Assembly (NCBI RefSeq): GCF_000498095.1
Contig: NZ_AUTQ01000152.1
Span: 12,755 to 54,687, forward strand
Direction of reading: 5' to 3'
Length of the DNA stretch: 41,933 nt
Source: Pseudoalteromonas sp. TB64
Lineage (GTDB): Bacteria; Pseudomonadota; Gammaproteobacteria; Enterobacterales; Alteromonadaceae
Shown: positions 29,827 to 38,667 of the stretch, one piece after another
Layout: each line of letters begins with the position of its first letter
How positions within the stretch are numbered: position 1 is the stretch's first letter
Notes under the pieces: generated by a model
Databases searched by the model: none
Told to the model about the DNA's origin: nothing
What the model saw: the letters and a program-made list of their open reading frames with translations, nothing else
Program-made: the position numbers and the translations under genes

Positions 29827-30398
29827 ATATTTTATTTACACCTTCACCAATTAATATTATGAGAATAACAACTACACCCCTTATCTTTAAGTAAAAAGCA
29901 CACGTAATTTACACAATGTTATCCACTCTACTTAACTTCTATTCATTAAAATTTTAAACAACATTTAATAAAGAATGACCTACTCTAAATTTTTAGCTGC
30001 AATTGTTACCTTAGTTCATATAACGATGAACGAAAGGGATTTAACTACGCACAAAAATTTAAAAGGTAATTGAAGAAGTGTGATTTTTAGCAGGTTGTAT
30101 TTAGCATTTATAATTTTAGTTATAGGTTTTACAAGATATTTAAATCATCCTACTTAATCTATTACGCCAATATATTTAGTCATTAAACCTCTTAATGCTA
30201 AGAGCACTGGCTTATAACAAAGTTAAATTTAAAGTGGTATAGGAGTTTTTAAATTAAGCCGTGGTTATGTAACGTGTATTTATATTTAGTAGATTTACTA
30301 ATACAAAGATGTAATGTCATATAAAGATATTTTAAGCTCTTACATTACTAAAAGTATGCTTAATGCTTTTTAATAAAGCATTATTTATAAAATACTTA
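29827..30398. other. AT-rich intergenic region without a supportable gene
   Basis: About 570 bp between the TorF terminator and the 3' end of the GGDEF-EAL gene. No ORF of credible length or ribosome-binding site is visible. Weak inverted repeats occur, such as GTTCAT/ATGAAC at 30014-30031. The stretch is long for this otherwise compact window and could hide a small RNA, but I see no promoter-terminator pair that shows one. Confidence 0.5.
30362..30382 (-). terminator. possible weak terminator of the GGDEF-EAL gene
   Basis: AATGCTTT (30362-30369) and AAAGCATT (30375-30382) form an 8-bp AT-rich stem with a 5-nt loop, 17 bp after the stop on the minus strand. No immediate U run follows, so this is uncertain. 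Confidence 0.35.
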
Positions 30399-32312
30399 TT
30401 ATGATGAAGGTATTTCCCAAGCACTTGAACCCGAAGCTGAAAGGTTACTTGTGTTATTACGTAACACTTTATTACCTACGTTTACAGATGACTCTGGTCG
30501 ACTCACCAAATAACCTTGTACTGAACTAACACCTATTTTTTTAACTAATTCAAATTGTGCTATGTCCTCTACCCCTTCAGCTACAATTTTGAGACCTAAC
30601 TTTTGACCAAGCTCACTTATTGTATTTAATATATCGTTATATTTTTGGCTCTTATTAGCTTGAGTTATGAAAGAACGGTCTATTTTAATAACATCTATTG
30701 GTAAATCAGCAAGTGTACTAAGAGAACTAAAACCCGTGCCAAAATCATCAATAGCAATAGTCACCCCCTCTTTTCTTAATCTTTCAAGATCTTTAATCAT
30801 CAGTGGATTTGCTTTTATAAATGTCGACTCTGTAATTTCTAACATAAGTGACTTAGCAGGTAGACCTGTTTTCTTAAGCTTTTTCATTATCCAATCATAA
30901 ACATCACGATGCTTTAATTGTACCCCTGAAACATTAACTGATATTTTAACTTTTCGCATACCGGCATTATGCCAAGCAGCCATCTGCCTACACGATTCAA
31001 GCATTATCCAATCGCCCAACTCTAAAATTAAATTAGACTCTTCTGCTATAGGTATAAATTCAGAAGGAGGGATCATTCCCTCTATAGGGTGATCCCAACG
31101 AGTAAGCGCTTCAAAGTAATCAATCATGCAATCTTCAACATGCACAATTGGTTGAAAAGCTAAGTAAAAATCTTTACAGGCTACTGCTAATCGTAATTCT
31201 TCGAGTAAATAGTGGTAACGTCGCATTTTGTTACCCATTTCAGGAGAGTAAACTTTAAAAATACCTTTACCATCACTTTTAGCACGGTACATTGCAACAT
31301 CAGCTAACTGCAATAATGCTTGAGGGGTAGATGCACTCTCTGGATAAGCGGCAATACCAATACTTGCACTAATTTTTACAATTTTATTACCAAGTACAAA
31401 ATCTTTTTCAAGCTCACTAAGGACGTGCTTTGCTATATCAACAACTTTTTCATCTGTCTCTAACGATTCAATAAATATTGAAAACTCATCACCACCTAAA
31501 CGCGATAAATTTTGCTCAAGCTGGTTAGCACTGTTGATATGACTTAATTTATGATGGCGCAATACATTGGTTAAACGAGTAGCTACTTGAACCAAAATTT
31601 CATCACCAAAGCTGTGCCCAAACGAGTCATTTACTTGTTTAAAACCATCTAAGTCTATAAACAGTAATGCGCATTTAAGAGTGTCATTTTCGGTGTGATT
31701 AATTTGTCTATCTATATGCTCTATGTATGCATGTCGGTCAATTAAAAGTGTTAGCTTATCTTGGCATATACTGGTTTGTGTTTGTTTAACGTAATTTGCA
31801 ACGTGTGTATTTAAAGTATTTATAGATTGGCCAAGGTTTGTTATTCCGTTGGGATTTTCTGAAAGTTTACTTTTTAAGTTAAATGCATTTAATAAACTAT
31901 TGGTTTGGGTATTTAATTGTTTAATTTTATTTTTATAAAAGCTTTTTCTTCGCTCTTTTTTTACATACACAGCAAAACCAAAAAATGCGATAAATACCAT
32001 TAAAAAGTTAAAAGGAGAACTTAAAGCCATCATGATTAAGCTGTTAGCATTTGCAGCTACAAATTCAGTGTCAGTTGTTTTTATTAACAAATAATCCATG
32101 TTGGGCTGATGGATTATATAATGACCATTAAGTACAGGGTTGTACCAAGGTGCCATATCAAGATCTGTACTGCTAATATTAAAAGTGCGTATATCTATTT
32201 TCGATTGAAATAAATTTATACGATTAATTTGACTCGTTAATTCTATATTTAGACAAAAGCCAAATAAAATAACAATAACAAATAGAGCAACCATCGGCTT
32301 AAATTTATTCAT
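30399..32312 (-). CDS. GGDEF-EAL protein, membrane-bound c-di-GMP enzyme
   Basis: This 637-residue protein has two membrane segments (about 7-27 and 98-117) bracketing a periplasmic sensor part of about 70 residues, then a GGDEF domain (SRLGGDEFSIF, GGDEF at 273-277) and an EAL domain (FEALTRWDHP, LEITESTF, IAIDDFGTGFSSL, IKIDRSF, IVAEGVED). Both catalytic motifs are intact, so it could both make and degrade c-di-GMP. No RxxD product-inhibition site is seen before GGDEF. The sensor segment matches no domain I recognise. It is a single gene flanked by gaps; its partner pathway cannot be told from context. Confidence 0.93.
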   Translation of the reverse strand: MNKFKPMVALFVIVILFGFCLNIELTSQINRINLFQSKIDIRTFNISSTDLDMAPWYNPVLNGHYIIHQPNMDYLLIKTTDTEFVAANANSLIMMALSSPFNFLMVFIAFFGFAVYVKKERRKSFYKNKIKQLNTQTNSLLNAFNLKSKLSENPNGITNLGQSINTLNTHVANYVKQTQTSICQDKLTLLIDRHAYIEHIDRQINHTENDTLKCALLFIDLDGFKQVNDSFGHSFGDEILVQVATRLTNVLRHHKLSHINSANQLEQNLSRLGGDEFSIFIESLETDEKVVDIAKHVLSELEKDFVLGNKIVKISASIGIAAYPESASTPQALLQLADVAMYRAKSDGKGIFKVYSPEMGNKMRRYHYLLEELRLAVACKDFYLAFQPIVHVEDCMIDYFEALTRWDHPIEGMIPPSEFIPIAEESNLILELGDWIMLESCRQMAAWHNAGMRKVKISVNVSGVQLKHRDVYDWIMKKLKKTGLPAKSLMLEITESTFIKANPLMIKDLERLRKEGVTIAIDDFGTGFSSLSTLADLPIDVIKIDRSFITQANKSQKYNDILNTISELGQKLGLKIVAEGVEDIAQFELVKKIGVSSVQGYLVSRPESSVNVGNKVLRNNTSNLSASGSSAWEIPSS

Positions 32313-32516
32313 TATGAAAATCCATCTACGTTTTCTTTCCTATTAAACCCAAACTAAAGAGAGATTATATCGCCTACTTTTAGTACCACGCAAGTAATAA
32401 TGTACTACATAGTAATTAGTTACAATAATATGACTGATAAAAACTGCTGGTAAGACCTCAGTTTTTAAGCTAATTAATATAAATAGCGTAAATATCAATC
32501 AACCTATTACTAATTA

Positions 32517-34766
32517 TTAAAGTTGCCATGCATAACTAACTTTTGTAAAAAACGTACGCTGATCTCGCTCAACACTCTTAAGTGAATCATCTTGATAGCC
32601 TTTATCTGAATAACCTAAATAAAATAGCGTTTGTGCGTTAATTTTATATGAGTAAACAAGTTGGCTGCCGTAGTCTTTATTAATTTGACTTACCTGATAA
32701 AAATAAGCATCTTCATTTCGGTCAATATCTTCAAACTGTAATATTAACTTAAGCATAGAGCGCATACTAAATTTATAATAAAGTCTAAAATCTATAAGGT
32801 TCGCGGTAAAAATACGTTCACCATCTGGCGCATCTAACTGGCTGTAATTGTGTTTTAGGTCCATTTGCCAATGATCGTTAATATCCCACACTACTTGCGT
32901 TTGTGTATCAAAAGCATCGCCTAACTGCTCGTTTGCATAGTCAATTCGGCTAGCGTATTCAATATATAGTGATAACTTTAAATCTTTAGTGGGTTTAAAC
33001 CCAGTGTAAATATAACCAATATTTTGATTATAAAAATTGTCGTTATAATTTTCATAACGGTGCACTAAACCAATTTCAAAAATAGATTGTTTTTGACCTT
33101 TAAAACTTAAAAAACCCTCGTATTCTTCTTCAAGTAAGTCACCATTTTGTGCCCATGTTTTATCCCATTCTGCTTCGTACGACCATGAAGTTAGCAAATC
33201 AGCTTCGTCTCTATACCATGTTTGTCCGCCACCAAACCCCACTTTTTCGTAATCTACTTTAGCCTGATAGCCTAAGTCAGTCCGATAGTCTTGACCAATA
33301 TTTTCATAATATAAAAATAATTTATAGTCACGTTTATCACGAGTTAGTTCCAACGCATACGCTTGGTCTGACTGTGTTTCAGACGTATTATAATTTTCAA
33401 TTAAAAATTCAGAGTTACGGGTGTCAGCTGTCGATGCTTGATATAAAAGAGTATCTGATTGATTAAACCAATAGCTCCCATCAATCGAAAAAACAGTATT
33501 ATGATAATCATCACTTTCTCGGTGCGTACTTGTAAGACCAATTATACCTTGTTCACCCATATCAAATTGATATCTTGCTGCAGCTGCATTTGTTTTATCG
33601 TTAAGACTTGCAAAGCCAGAACCTTGGTTTGTTGGAAGTAAAATATTACTATTATCATCATCAGCTAACATCAATGCATAACTATGATCTCCCGTTTTAC
33701 CTGTTAACTTTGCACCTAACGTGGGTTCTGCAATAGTTCGCGTATATAAAAGTTCAAATAAACTACTTTTGAAATACGATGCTCCATCTAAAAAGAATGG
33801 ACGTTTTTCAGCATAATAAATAGAAAATGTAGTGTTAACATCAAGCTCTAAAGAATCTGTTTCGATTTGAGAAAAATCAGGGTTGATTGTTGCATTAATA
33901 ACGGCGTCGTTTGTTAAACCCCATCGTAAATCTAAGCCAATTTCGGTGTCTAAATCACCATTGTCCCAATCACCTGGTACTTGAGGTTTTGAATCATTAC
34001 GAAGCGCAGTTAACGTAGGCGTTATTTGAACATTTTTACTTGATTCAATATCGTTGAAACCAATTAATTTATCAAATTGGCATAGGCTGCATTTTATATT
34101 TCTATCAAAGCCCATGTTTGATAACTGATAAAATACGTCACGTTGATAATTTCTCATTACTGAAAAACCCCACGTTAATTCTTTTTTATTTTCAGGGAAA
34201 CGCAGCGCTTTAAAAGGGATCCGCATTTCAACAACATAACCTTGATCGGTAATTTGTCCGGCACTATCCCAAATAGCATCCCATGAGGTATCAGAACTCC
34301 AGCCATCAGTATCTGTCATTCGTATATCGCCTTGTGCACCAAGCGGATTTACGTGAAACTCATAACCTGTTCGCTCATCGTTAAAAGTATCAATAACAAG
34401 AATAACAGCGTCATCTTCCCAAAGTGTATCTCTGTCACGAAGAGAGGCGCGCATTTGTGATGGGTCTGGATCTTGGGCAATAAAAGCAACATATAAGCTG
34501 CTGCCATCTTCGTATAAATAAGCATCCGTTTTTACTGGAGGTGTGCCCTTTTCATTTGGCTCATCTTGATAAACTATAGGAATGTGTGTGGCATTGATCC
34601 AATGAGGTTCATCCATAACCCCGTCAACAGTAATACTTTGATCAAGTCGAGTAAGTGAAAAGTGTTGTTTGTCAGCAAAAGTGTTAAAGCTAGAAAGTAA
34701 TAAAGTGCTACTTAGAAAAAAGAGGTAAATTTGTTTTTTTATAGTTATAAAGTACTGCATAAACAT
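32517..34766 (-). CDS. CBM9-like / DUF5916 outer-membrane protein
   Basis: This 749-residue exported protein has a signal peptide (about 1-31, ending NTFA), a CBM9-like beta-sandwich (ITVDGVMDEPHW, YVAFIAQDPDPSQMRASLRD, YVVEMRIPFKALRFPE; about 40-215) and a long DUF5916 region built of amphipathic strands typical of a barrel, ending in aromatic-rich KVSYAWQL. A Cys pair, KCSLCQF, lies near 225-230 and could form a disulfide or bind a ligand. A second ATG two codons downstream, 5 nt after GGA, is an equally good start. It follows fdxA by 145 bp. Function in the family is unknown; carbohydrate-linked uptake or sensing has been suggested, which I cannot confirm. Confidence 0.85.
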   Translation of the reverse strand: MFMQYFITIKKQIYLFFLSSTLLLSSFNTFADKQHFSLTRLDQSITVDGVMDEPHWINATHIPIVYQDEPNEKGTPPVKTDAYLYEDGSSLYVAFIAQDPDPSQMRASLRDRDTLWEDDAVILVIDTFNDERTGYEFHVNPLGAQGDIRMTDTDGWSSDTSWDAIWDSAGQITDQGYVVEMRIPFKALRFPENKKELTWGFSVMRNYQRDVFYQLSNMGFDRNIKCSLCQFDKLIGFNDIESSKNVQITPTLTALRNDSKPQVPGDWDNGDLDTEIGLDLRWGLTNDAVINATINPDFSQIETDSLELDVNTTFSIYYAEKRPFFLDGASYFKSSLFELLYTRTIAEPTLGAKLTGKTGDHSYALMLADDDNSNILLPTNQGSGFASLNDKTNAAAARYQFDMGEQGIIGLTSTHRESDDYHNTVFSIDGSYWFNQSDTLLYQASTADTRNSEFLIENYNTSETQSDQAYALELTRDKRDYKLFLYYENIGQDYRTDLGYQAKVDYEKVGFGGGQTWYRDEADLLTSWSYEAEWDKTWAQNGDLLEEEYEGFLSFKGQKQSIFEIGLVHRYENYNDNFYNQNIGYIYTGFKPTKDLKLSLYIEYASRIDYANEQLGDAFDTQTQVVWDINDHWQMDLKHNYSQLDAPDGERIFTANLIDFRLYYKFSMRSMLKLILQFEDIDRNEDAYFYQVSQINKDYGSQLVYSYKINAQTLFYLGYSDKGYQDDSLKSVERDQRTFFTKVSYAWQL

Positions 34767-34911
34767 CCATTTAGACTACATTCATTCAATAAGAATGATT
34801 TCTAAGCTGGATTGTAATTTAACTGGATAGATTTGTTAATACTTTGAAAAACTAAATACGCAATTTATTAACTAATTAATAATAAAGGATTAATTAAACG
34901 AAGTATAAAGG

Positions 34912-35235
34912 TTAAGTTTCAATAAGTTTTAGTTTATCTGTAACACCATTCCACATATCAGCATCGTCCGGTGCTGGTTTTACTTCTGTAATACGTGGCC
35001 ATACGAGCGCAAGCTCTGCATTTAACTCTGTAAATTCTTTTTGTGATTCAGGTAATTCGTCTTCTTGAAATATAGCATCGGCTGAGCACTCAGGTACACA
35101 TAAGCCACAATCAATACAATCAATAGGGCTAATGGCTAAAAAATTAGGACCTTCAAAAAATGCATCTGCAGGGCACACTGATACACAATCAGTATACTTA
35201 CATTTTATACAATTTTCGGTGACTACAAACGCCAT
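34912..35235 (-). CDS. fdxA: Seven-iron ferredoxin FdxA ([3Fe-4S][4Fe-4S])
   Basis: This 107-residue electron carrier is nearly the same length as Azotobacter FdI. Cys9, 17 and 50 correspond to the 3Fe-4S ligands, and Cys21, 40, 43 and 46 to the 4Fe-4S ligands. Cys12 is also present. The free Cys24 of FdI is replaced by Ala25 here, which is not a ligand position. The C-terminal [15 protein letters not shown] block is typical. It is divergent from the FAD oxidoreductase, with a perfect 16-bp palindrome between them. Its redox partner cannot be identified from the sequence; the neighbouring oxidoreductase is one candidate. Confidence 0.95.
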   Translation of the reverse strand: MAFVVTENCIKCKYTDCVSVCPADAFFEGPNFLAISPIDCIDCGLCVPECSADAIFQEDELPESQKEFTELNAELALVWPRITEVKPAPDDADMWNGVTDKLKLIET

Positions 35236-35307
35236 AATAGTTTAATACCTAATATTTAAAACAACAGGTGCGGATCATACCCATCCATCCCAAAAATACA
35301 ATAAATA

Positions 35308-35323
35308 AGTGCCATATGGCACT
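35308..35323. promoter_or_regulatory. perfect 16-bp palindrome between fdxA and the FAD oxidoreductase
   Basis: AGTGCCATATGGCACT is identical on both strands. It lies in the 196-bp gap between divergent genes, 72 bp before the fdxA ATG and 108 bp before the oxidoreductase ATG. A TAAAAT (35333-35338) downstream could be a -10 element; the matching -35 (GTGCCA, 18-bp spacer) would lie inside the palindrome. It therefore looks like an operator covering a -35 region. The binding protein is unknown. Confidence 0.6.
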
Positions 35324-35431
35324 ATTTTAACGTAAAATACGCGGCTTATGTTTGCACACACTTTGTGCCCTGCATCCCCCTTATTGTGAGCGGTAAATTA
35401 AATCCCGCTATGACACCTAAAAGAGATATAA

Positions 35432-37039
35432 ATGATACGTTTAACCGAAATAAAGCTGCCACTTGATCATGACGAAAATGCAATTGGACAAGCAATTGTA
35501 AATAAACTTAAAATCCAACCTGAACAACTGCATAGCTTTAATGTATTTAAACGTGGTTACGATGCACGTAAAAAAACAGCAATTTTACTTATCTATACAC
35601 TCGATATAGAAGTTGATAACGAAACTGATTTATTAGCTGCGTTTGAAAAAGATCAGCACGTAAAAACAGCACCCGATACAAACTATAAATTTGTAGCACA
35701 AGCCGGAGAAAACATTACAGAGCGCCCTGTTGTTATTGGCTTTGGTCCTTGTGGTTTGTTTGCTGGTTTACTGCTTGCTCAAATGGGCTTTAATCCCATT
35801 ATATTAGAACGTGGAAAAGAAGTACGTGAACGTACAAAAGACACGTTTGGATTTTGGCGTAAACGTACACTTAATACAGAATCAAACGTACAGTTTGGTG
35901 AAGGTGGCGCAGGTACTTTCTCAGATGGTAAATTATACAGCCAAGTAAAAGATCCAAAACATTATGGTCGTAAAGTCATAACTGAGTTTGTAGAAGCTGG
36001 CGCACCGGATGAAATTTTATACGTAAGTAAGCCACATATTGGTACATTTAAACTTGTTACCATGATTGAAAAAATGCGTGCCCGCATAATAGAACTCGGT
36101 GGTGAAATTCGCTTTAGTACACGTGTTGACGACATTCATTTAGATGATGGGCAAGTAACAGGCTTAACGCTTTCAAATGGTGAGCAGTTAAATACTCGCC
36201 ATGTTGTATTAGCTGTAGGTCACAGTGCTCGTGACACGTTTGACATGATCCACAAAAAAGGCATTTACGTTGAAGCAAAGCCATTCTCAGTCGGTTTTAG
36301 AATCGAACATAAACAATCAATGATCGATGAATGCCGTTTTGGTACAAATGCAGGTAACCCTATTTTAGGCTCTGCCGATTATAAACTTGTTCACCATTGT
36401 GATAATGGTCGCACAGTTTACAGCTTTTGTATGTGCCCAGGCGGTACTGTTGTAGCGGCAACCTCTGAAGAAGGACGTGTTGTAACCAATGGCATGAGCC
36501 AATATTCGCGAAGTGAGCGCAATGCTAACAGCGCTATTGTTGTAGGTATTTCTCCAGAGCAGGATTTTCCTGGTGATCCGCTTGCAGGTATAGACTTACA
36601 ACGTAAACTTGAAGAGCAAGCTTACGAGCTTGGTGGTAGCAACTACGATGCACCAGCACAATTAATTGGTGACTTCTTAAAAGGTAAATCATCTGCAGAG
36701 TTAGGTGAAGTACAACCATCTTACACCCCTGGTATTAAGTTAACTGATTTAAGTAAGGTACTACCGCAATTTGCTATTGATGCTCTTCGCGAAGCTATAC
36801 CTGCGTTTAATAAACAAATCCGTGGTTTTTCTACTAACGACGGTTTACTAACCGGTGTCGAAACACGTACTTCGTCGCCAATCAGTATTAAACGCGATAA
36901 AACGTTCCAAAGCATTAATACTAAAGGGCTTTACCCTGCAGGTGAAGGTGCAGGTTACGCTGGCGGTATTTTATCAGCTGGCATTGATGGTATTAAAGCA
37001 GCTGAGGCGGTTGCGCTGTCTATGCTAGAAAACGCTTAA
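35432..37039 (+). CDS. NAD(P)/FAD-dependent oxidoreductase (COG2509 type)
   Basis: This 535-residue flavoprotein has an N-terminal domain of about 95 residues (IRLTEIKLPLDHDENAIGQA) that is typical of this uncharacterised family. Then comes an FAD-binding Rossmann motif, VVIGFGPCGLFAGLLLAQMG, followed by ILERGKEVRER, NVQFGEGGAGTFSDGKLYSQ, VLAVGHSARDTF and C-terminal GLYPAGEGAGYAGGILSAGI. The family is widespread and often annotated only as a FAD-dependent dehydrogenase. An AAGAGAT element precedes the ATG. It is divergent from fdxA and ends at a strong terminator. The substrate is unknown; electron exchange with FdxA is possible but unsupported. Confidence 0.9.
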   Translation: MIRLTEIKLPLDHDENAIGQAIVNKLKIQPEQLHSFNVFKRGYDARKKTAILLIYTLDIEVDNETDLLAAFEKDQHVKTAPDTNYKFVAQAGENITERPVVIGFGPCGLFAGLLLAQMGFNPIILERGKEVRERTKDTFGFWRKRTLNTESNVQFGEGGAGTFSDGKLYSQVKDPKHYGRKVITEFVEAGAPDEILYVSKPHIGTFKLVTMIEKMRARIIELGGEIRFSTRVDDIHLDDGQVTGLTLSNGEQLNTRHVVLAVGHSARDTFDMIHKKGIYVEAKPFSVGFRIEHKQSMIDECRFGTNAGNPILGSADYKLVHHCDNGRTVYSFCMCPGGTVVAATSEEGRVVTNGMSQYSRSERNANSAIVVGISPEQDFPGDPLAGIDLQRKLEEQAYELGGSNYDAPAQLIGDFLKGKSSAELGEVQPSYTPGIKLTDLSKVLPQFAIDALREAIPAFNKQIRGFSTNDGLLTGVETRTSSPISIKRDKTFQSINTKGLYPAGEGAGYAGGILSAGIDGIKAAEAVALSMLENA

Positions 37040-37063
37040 ACTTACTTAATACCCTCTTTGTAG

Positions 37064-37091
37064 AAAAGCCTCACATTGTGAGGCTTTTTTT
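37064..37091 (+). terminator. intrinsic terminator of the FAD oxidoreductase gene
   Basis: AAAGCCTCAC and GTGAGGCTTT form a 10-bp stem with an ATT loop followed by T residues, starting 25 bp after the stop. Confidence 0.93.
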
Positions 37092-37127
37092 ATGTAAAAT
37101 ATGTAAAACACTAAGTTACTTTTAATA

Positions 37128-38633
37128 ATGACTAAAAAACAAATTAGCCTTCTAATATTTATAAGCATATTCGTAACATTTAATATAAAAGCACAAGAGC
37201 TAAAAACAATTGGCGAAATTCATAACGCTTACAAAAATAAAATCATTAATGCTGAACAACTTACGCTGCTATATATTAAGCGTATTAAAGAGCTTAACCC
37301 ACAATATAATGCTGTAATTAGCATCGAACCTACAGCATTAAAACAAGCTAGGGTTCTTGATAATCTGGCTGAAAGAGGTTTATGGGCAGGACCTTTACAT
37401 GGTATTCCCGTTCTACTTAAAGATAATATAGAAACTATAGGTACTCTTCCCACAACAGCTGGTTCTTTAGCACTTAAAAATAACGTTACAAATAATGATG
37501 CCTTTGTAGTTAAAAAATTACGCAGTGCCGGCTCTATTATCTTAGGGAAAACCAACTTAAGTGAATGGGCTAACTTTCGGTCGTCTTTCTCATCTTCAGG
37601 TTGGAGTGGCATAGCAGGGCAAACTAATAACGCACACGATATAACGCGAAGTCCTTGGGGTTCTAGTTCCGGTTCAGCCGTTGCAATAGCGCTTAATTTA
37701 GCCCCTGTAGCACTTGGCACTGAAACAGATGGTTCTATTACAAGCCCTGCCTCTGTTAACGGTATATATGCTATAAAACCAAGTATGGGTCAAGTATCTA
37801 GGTCAGGCAGTATACCTCTTTCAAGTAGTCAAGATTCTATTGGTCCAATGGCTCACTCTTTAAATGATGCACTAACAGTTTTATCTGTAATACAAGGTAG
37901 AGATCCACTGGACACATCTACAACCGACTTTAGACTAAAGCGGACAACCATAAAAAATAAACAACCTCTCATCATTGGTGTATTACCGAGTGATCAGTTC
38001 ACAGTTGAAACACAAAAAGTCTATGCTAAACAAATTCAAGCTTTAAAAGCTGCAGGGCATATACTTGTCAACATTATCATAACCGATAATTTAGACACAT
38101 TATTAGCTGATGAATACTACATTCTACTTTATGACTTTAAGAATGAAATTAATCAATACCTTAAAAACACGCCAAAAGAAGTCACCGTAAAAAGTTTGAG
38201 CAATTTAATTGATTTTAATGAAAAGAATAAAGAAATTGAAATGCCTCATTTTGGGCAGAATATTTTAATTCAATCTAATGCTATTAACTTAGATGAAAAA
38301 CGTAAATATCGTCAAATTAAATCACGTTATCGTTCTGTTGCAACAAAAGCAATTACTAATCTATACAGTAATAAAATATTGGATATAGTTATTGCACCCA
38401 CAACATCCCCAGCCTGGAAAACTGATTTGATTAATGGCGATAGTACTAAAAACAATAGCAGTTCATTACCTGCCATTGCTGGAACAACACACATTACCTT
38501 GCCTGTTGGTAGAGTAGAACATTTACCTGTTGGGTTATCAATTATCGCAGATATAAATGGTGAGTATGCAGCTTACGCTTATGCTCAAATTATTGATAAA
38601 GTACTTTCTAAAGACATAAAAAAACCTGAGTAA
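37128..38633 (+). CDS. Exported amidase (amidase signature family)
   Basis: This 501-residue hydrolase has a signal peptide (about 1-22, cleavage near KAQ), so it probably acts in the periplasm or outside the cell. The amidase-signature catalytic set is present: Lys98 in VLLKDNI, the cis-Ser within WGSSSGSA (178-183), and the nucleophile Ser203 in GTETDGSITSPAS. GIYAIKPSMGQVSRSGSIP and QDSIGPMAHSL also match. It amounts to a secreted relative of GatA-type amidases; the natural amide is unknown. There is no visible ribosome-binding site before the ATG, which lies 36 bp after a terminator. Its stop codon lies in the loop of the next terminator. Confidence 0.9.
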   Translation: MTKKQISLLIFISIFVTFNIKAQELKTIGEIHNAYKNKIINAEQLTLLYIKRIKELNPQYNAVISIEPTALKQARVLDNLAERGLWAGPLHGIPVLLKDNIETIGTLPTTAGSLALKNNVTNNDAFVVKKLRSAGSIILGKTNLSEWANFRSSFSSSGWSGIAGQTNNAHDITRSPWGSSSGSAVAIALNLAPVALGTETDGSITSPASVNGIYAIKPSMGQVSRSGSIPLSSSQDSIGPMAHSLNDALTVLSVIQGRDPLDTSTTDFRLKRTTIKNKQPLIIGVLPSDQFTVETQKVYAKQIQALKAAGHILVNIIITDNLDTLLADEYYILLYDFKNEINQYLKNTPKEVTVKSLSNLIDFNEKNKEIEMPHFGQNILIQSNAINLDEKRKYRQIKSRYRSVATKAITNLYSNKILDIVIAPTTSPAWKTDLINGDSTKNNSSSLPAIAGTTHITLPVGRVEHLPVGLSIIADINGEYAAYAYAQIIDKVLSKDIKKPE

Positions 38634-38645
38634 ACTCAGGTTTTT
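38618..38645. terminator. bidirectional terminator between the amidase and rhlE
   Basis: AAAAAACCTGAG and CTCAGGTTTTT form a stem with the loop TAAA; the loop contains the amidase TAA stop codon. Both strands end in T runs, so it can serve both convergent genes. Confidence 0.92.
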
Positions 38646-38667
38646 AAAAACTTAACTGCGTTAACTG

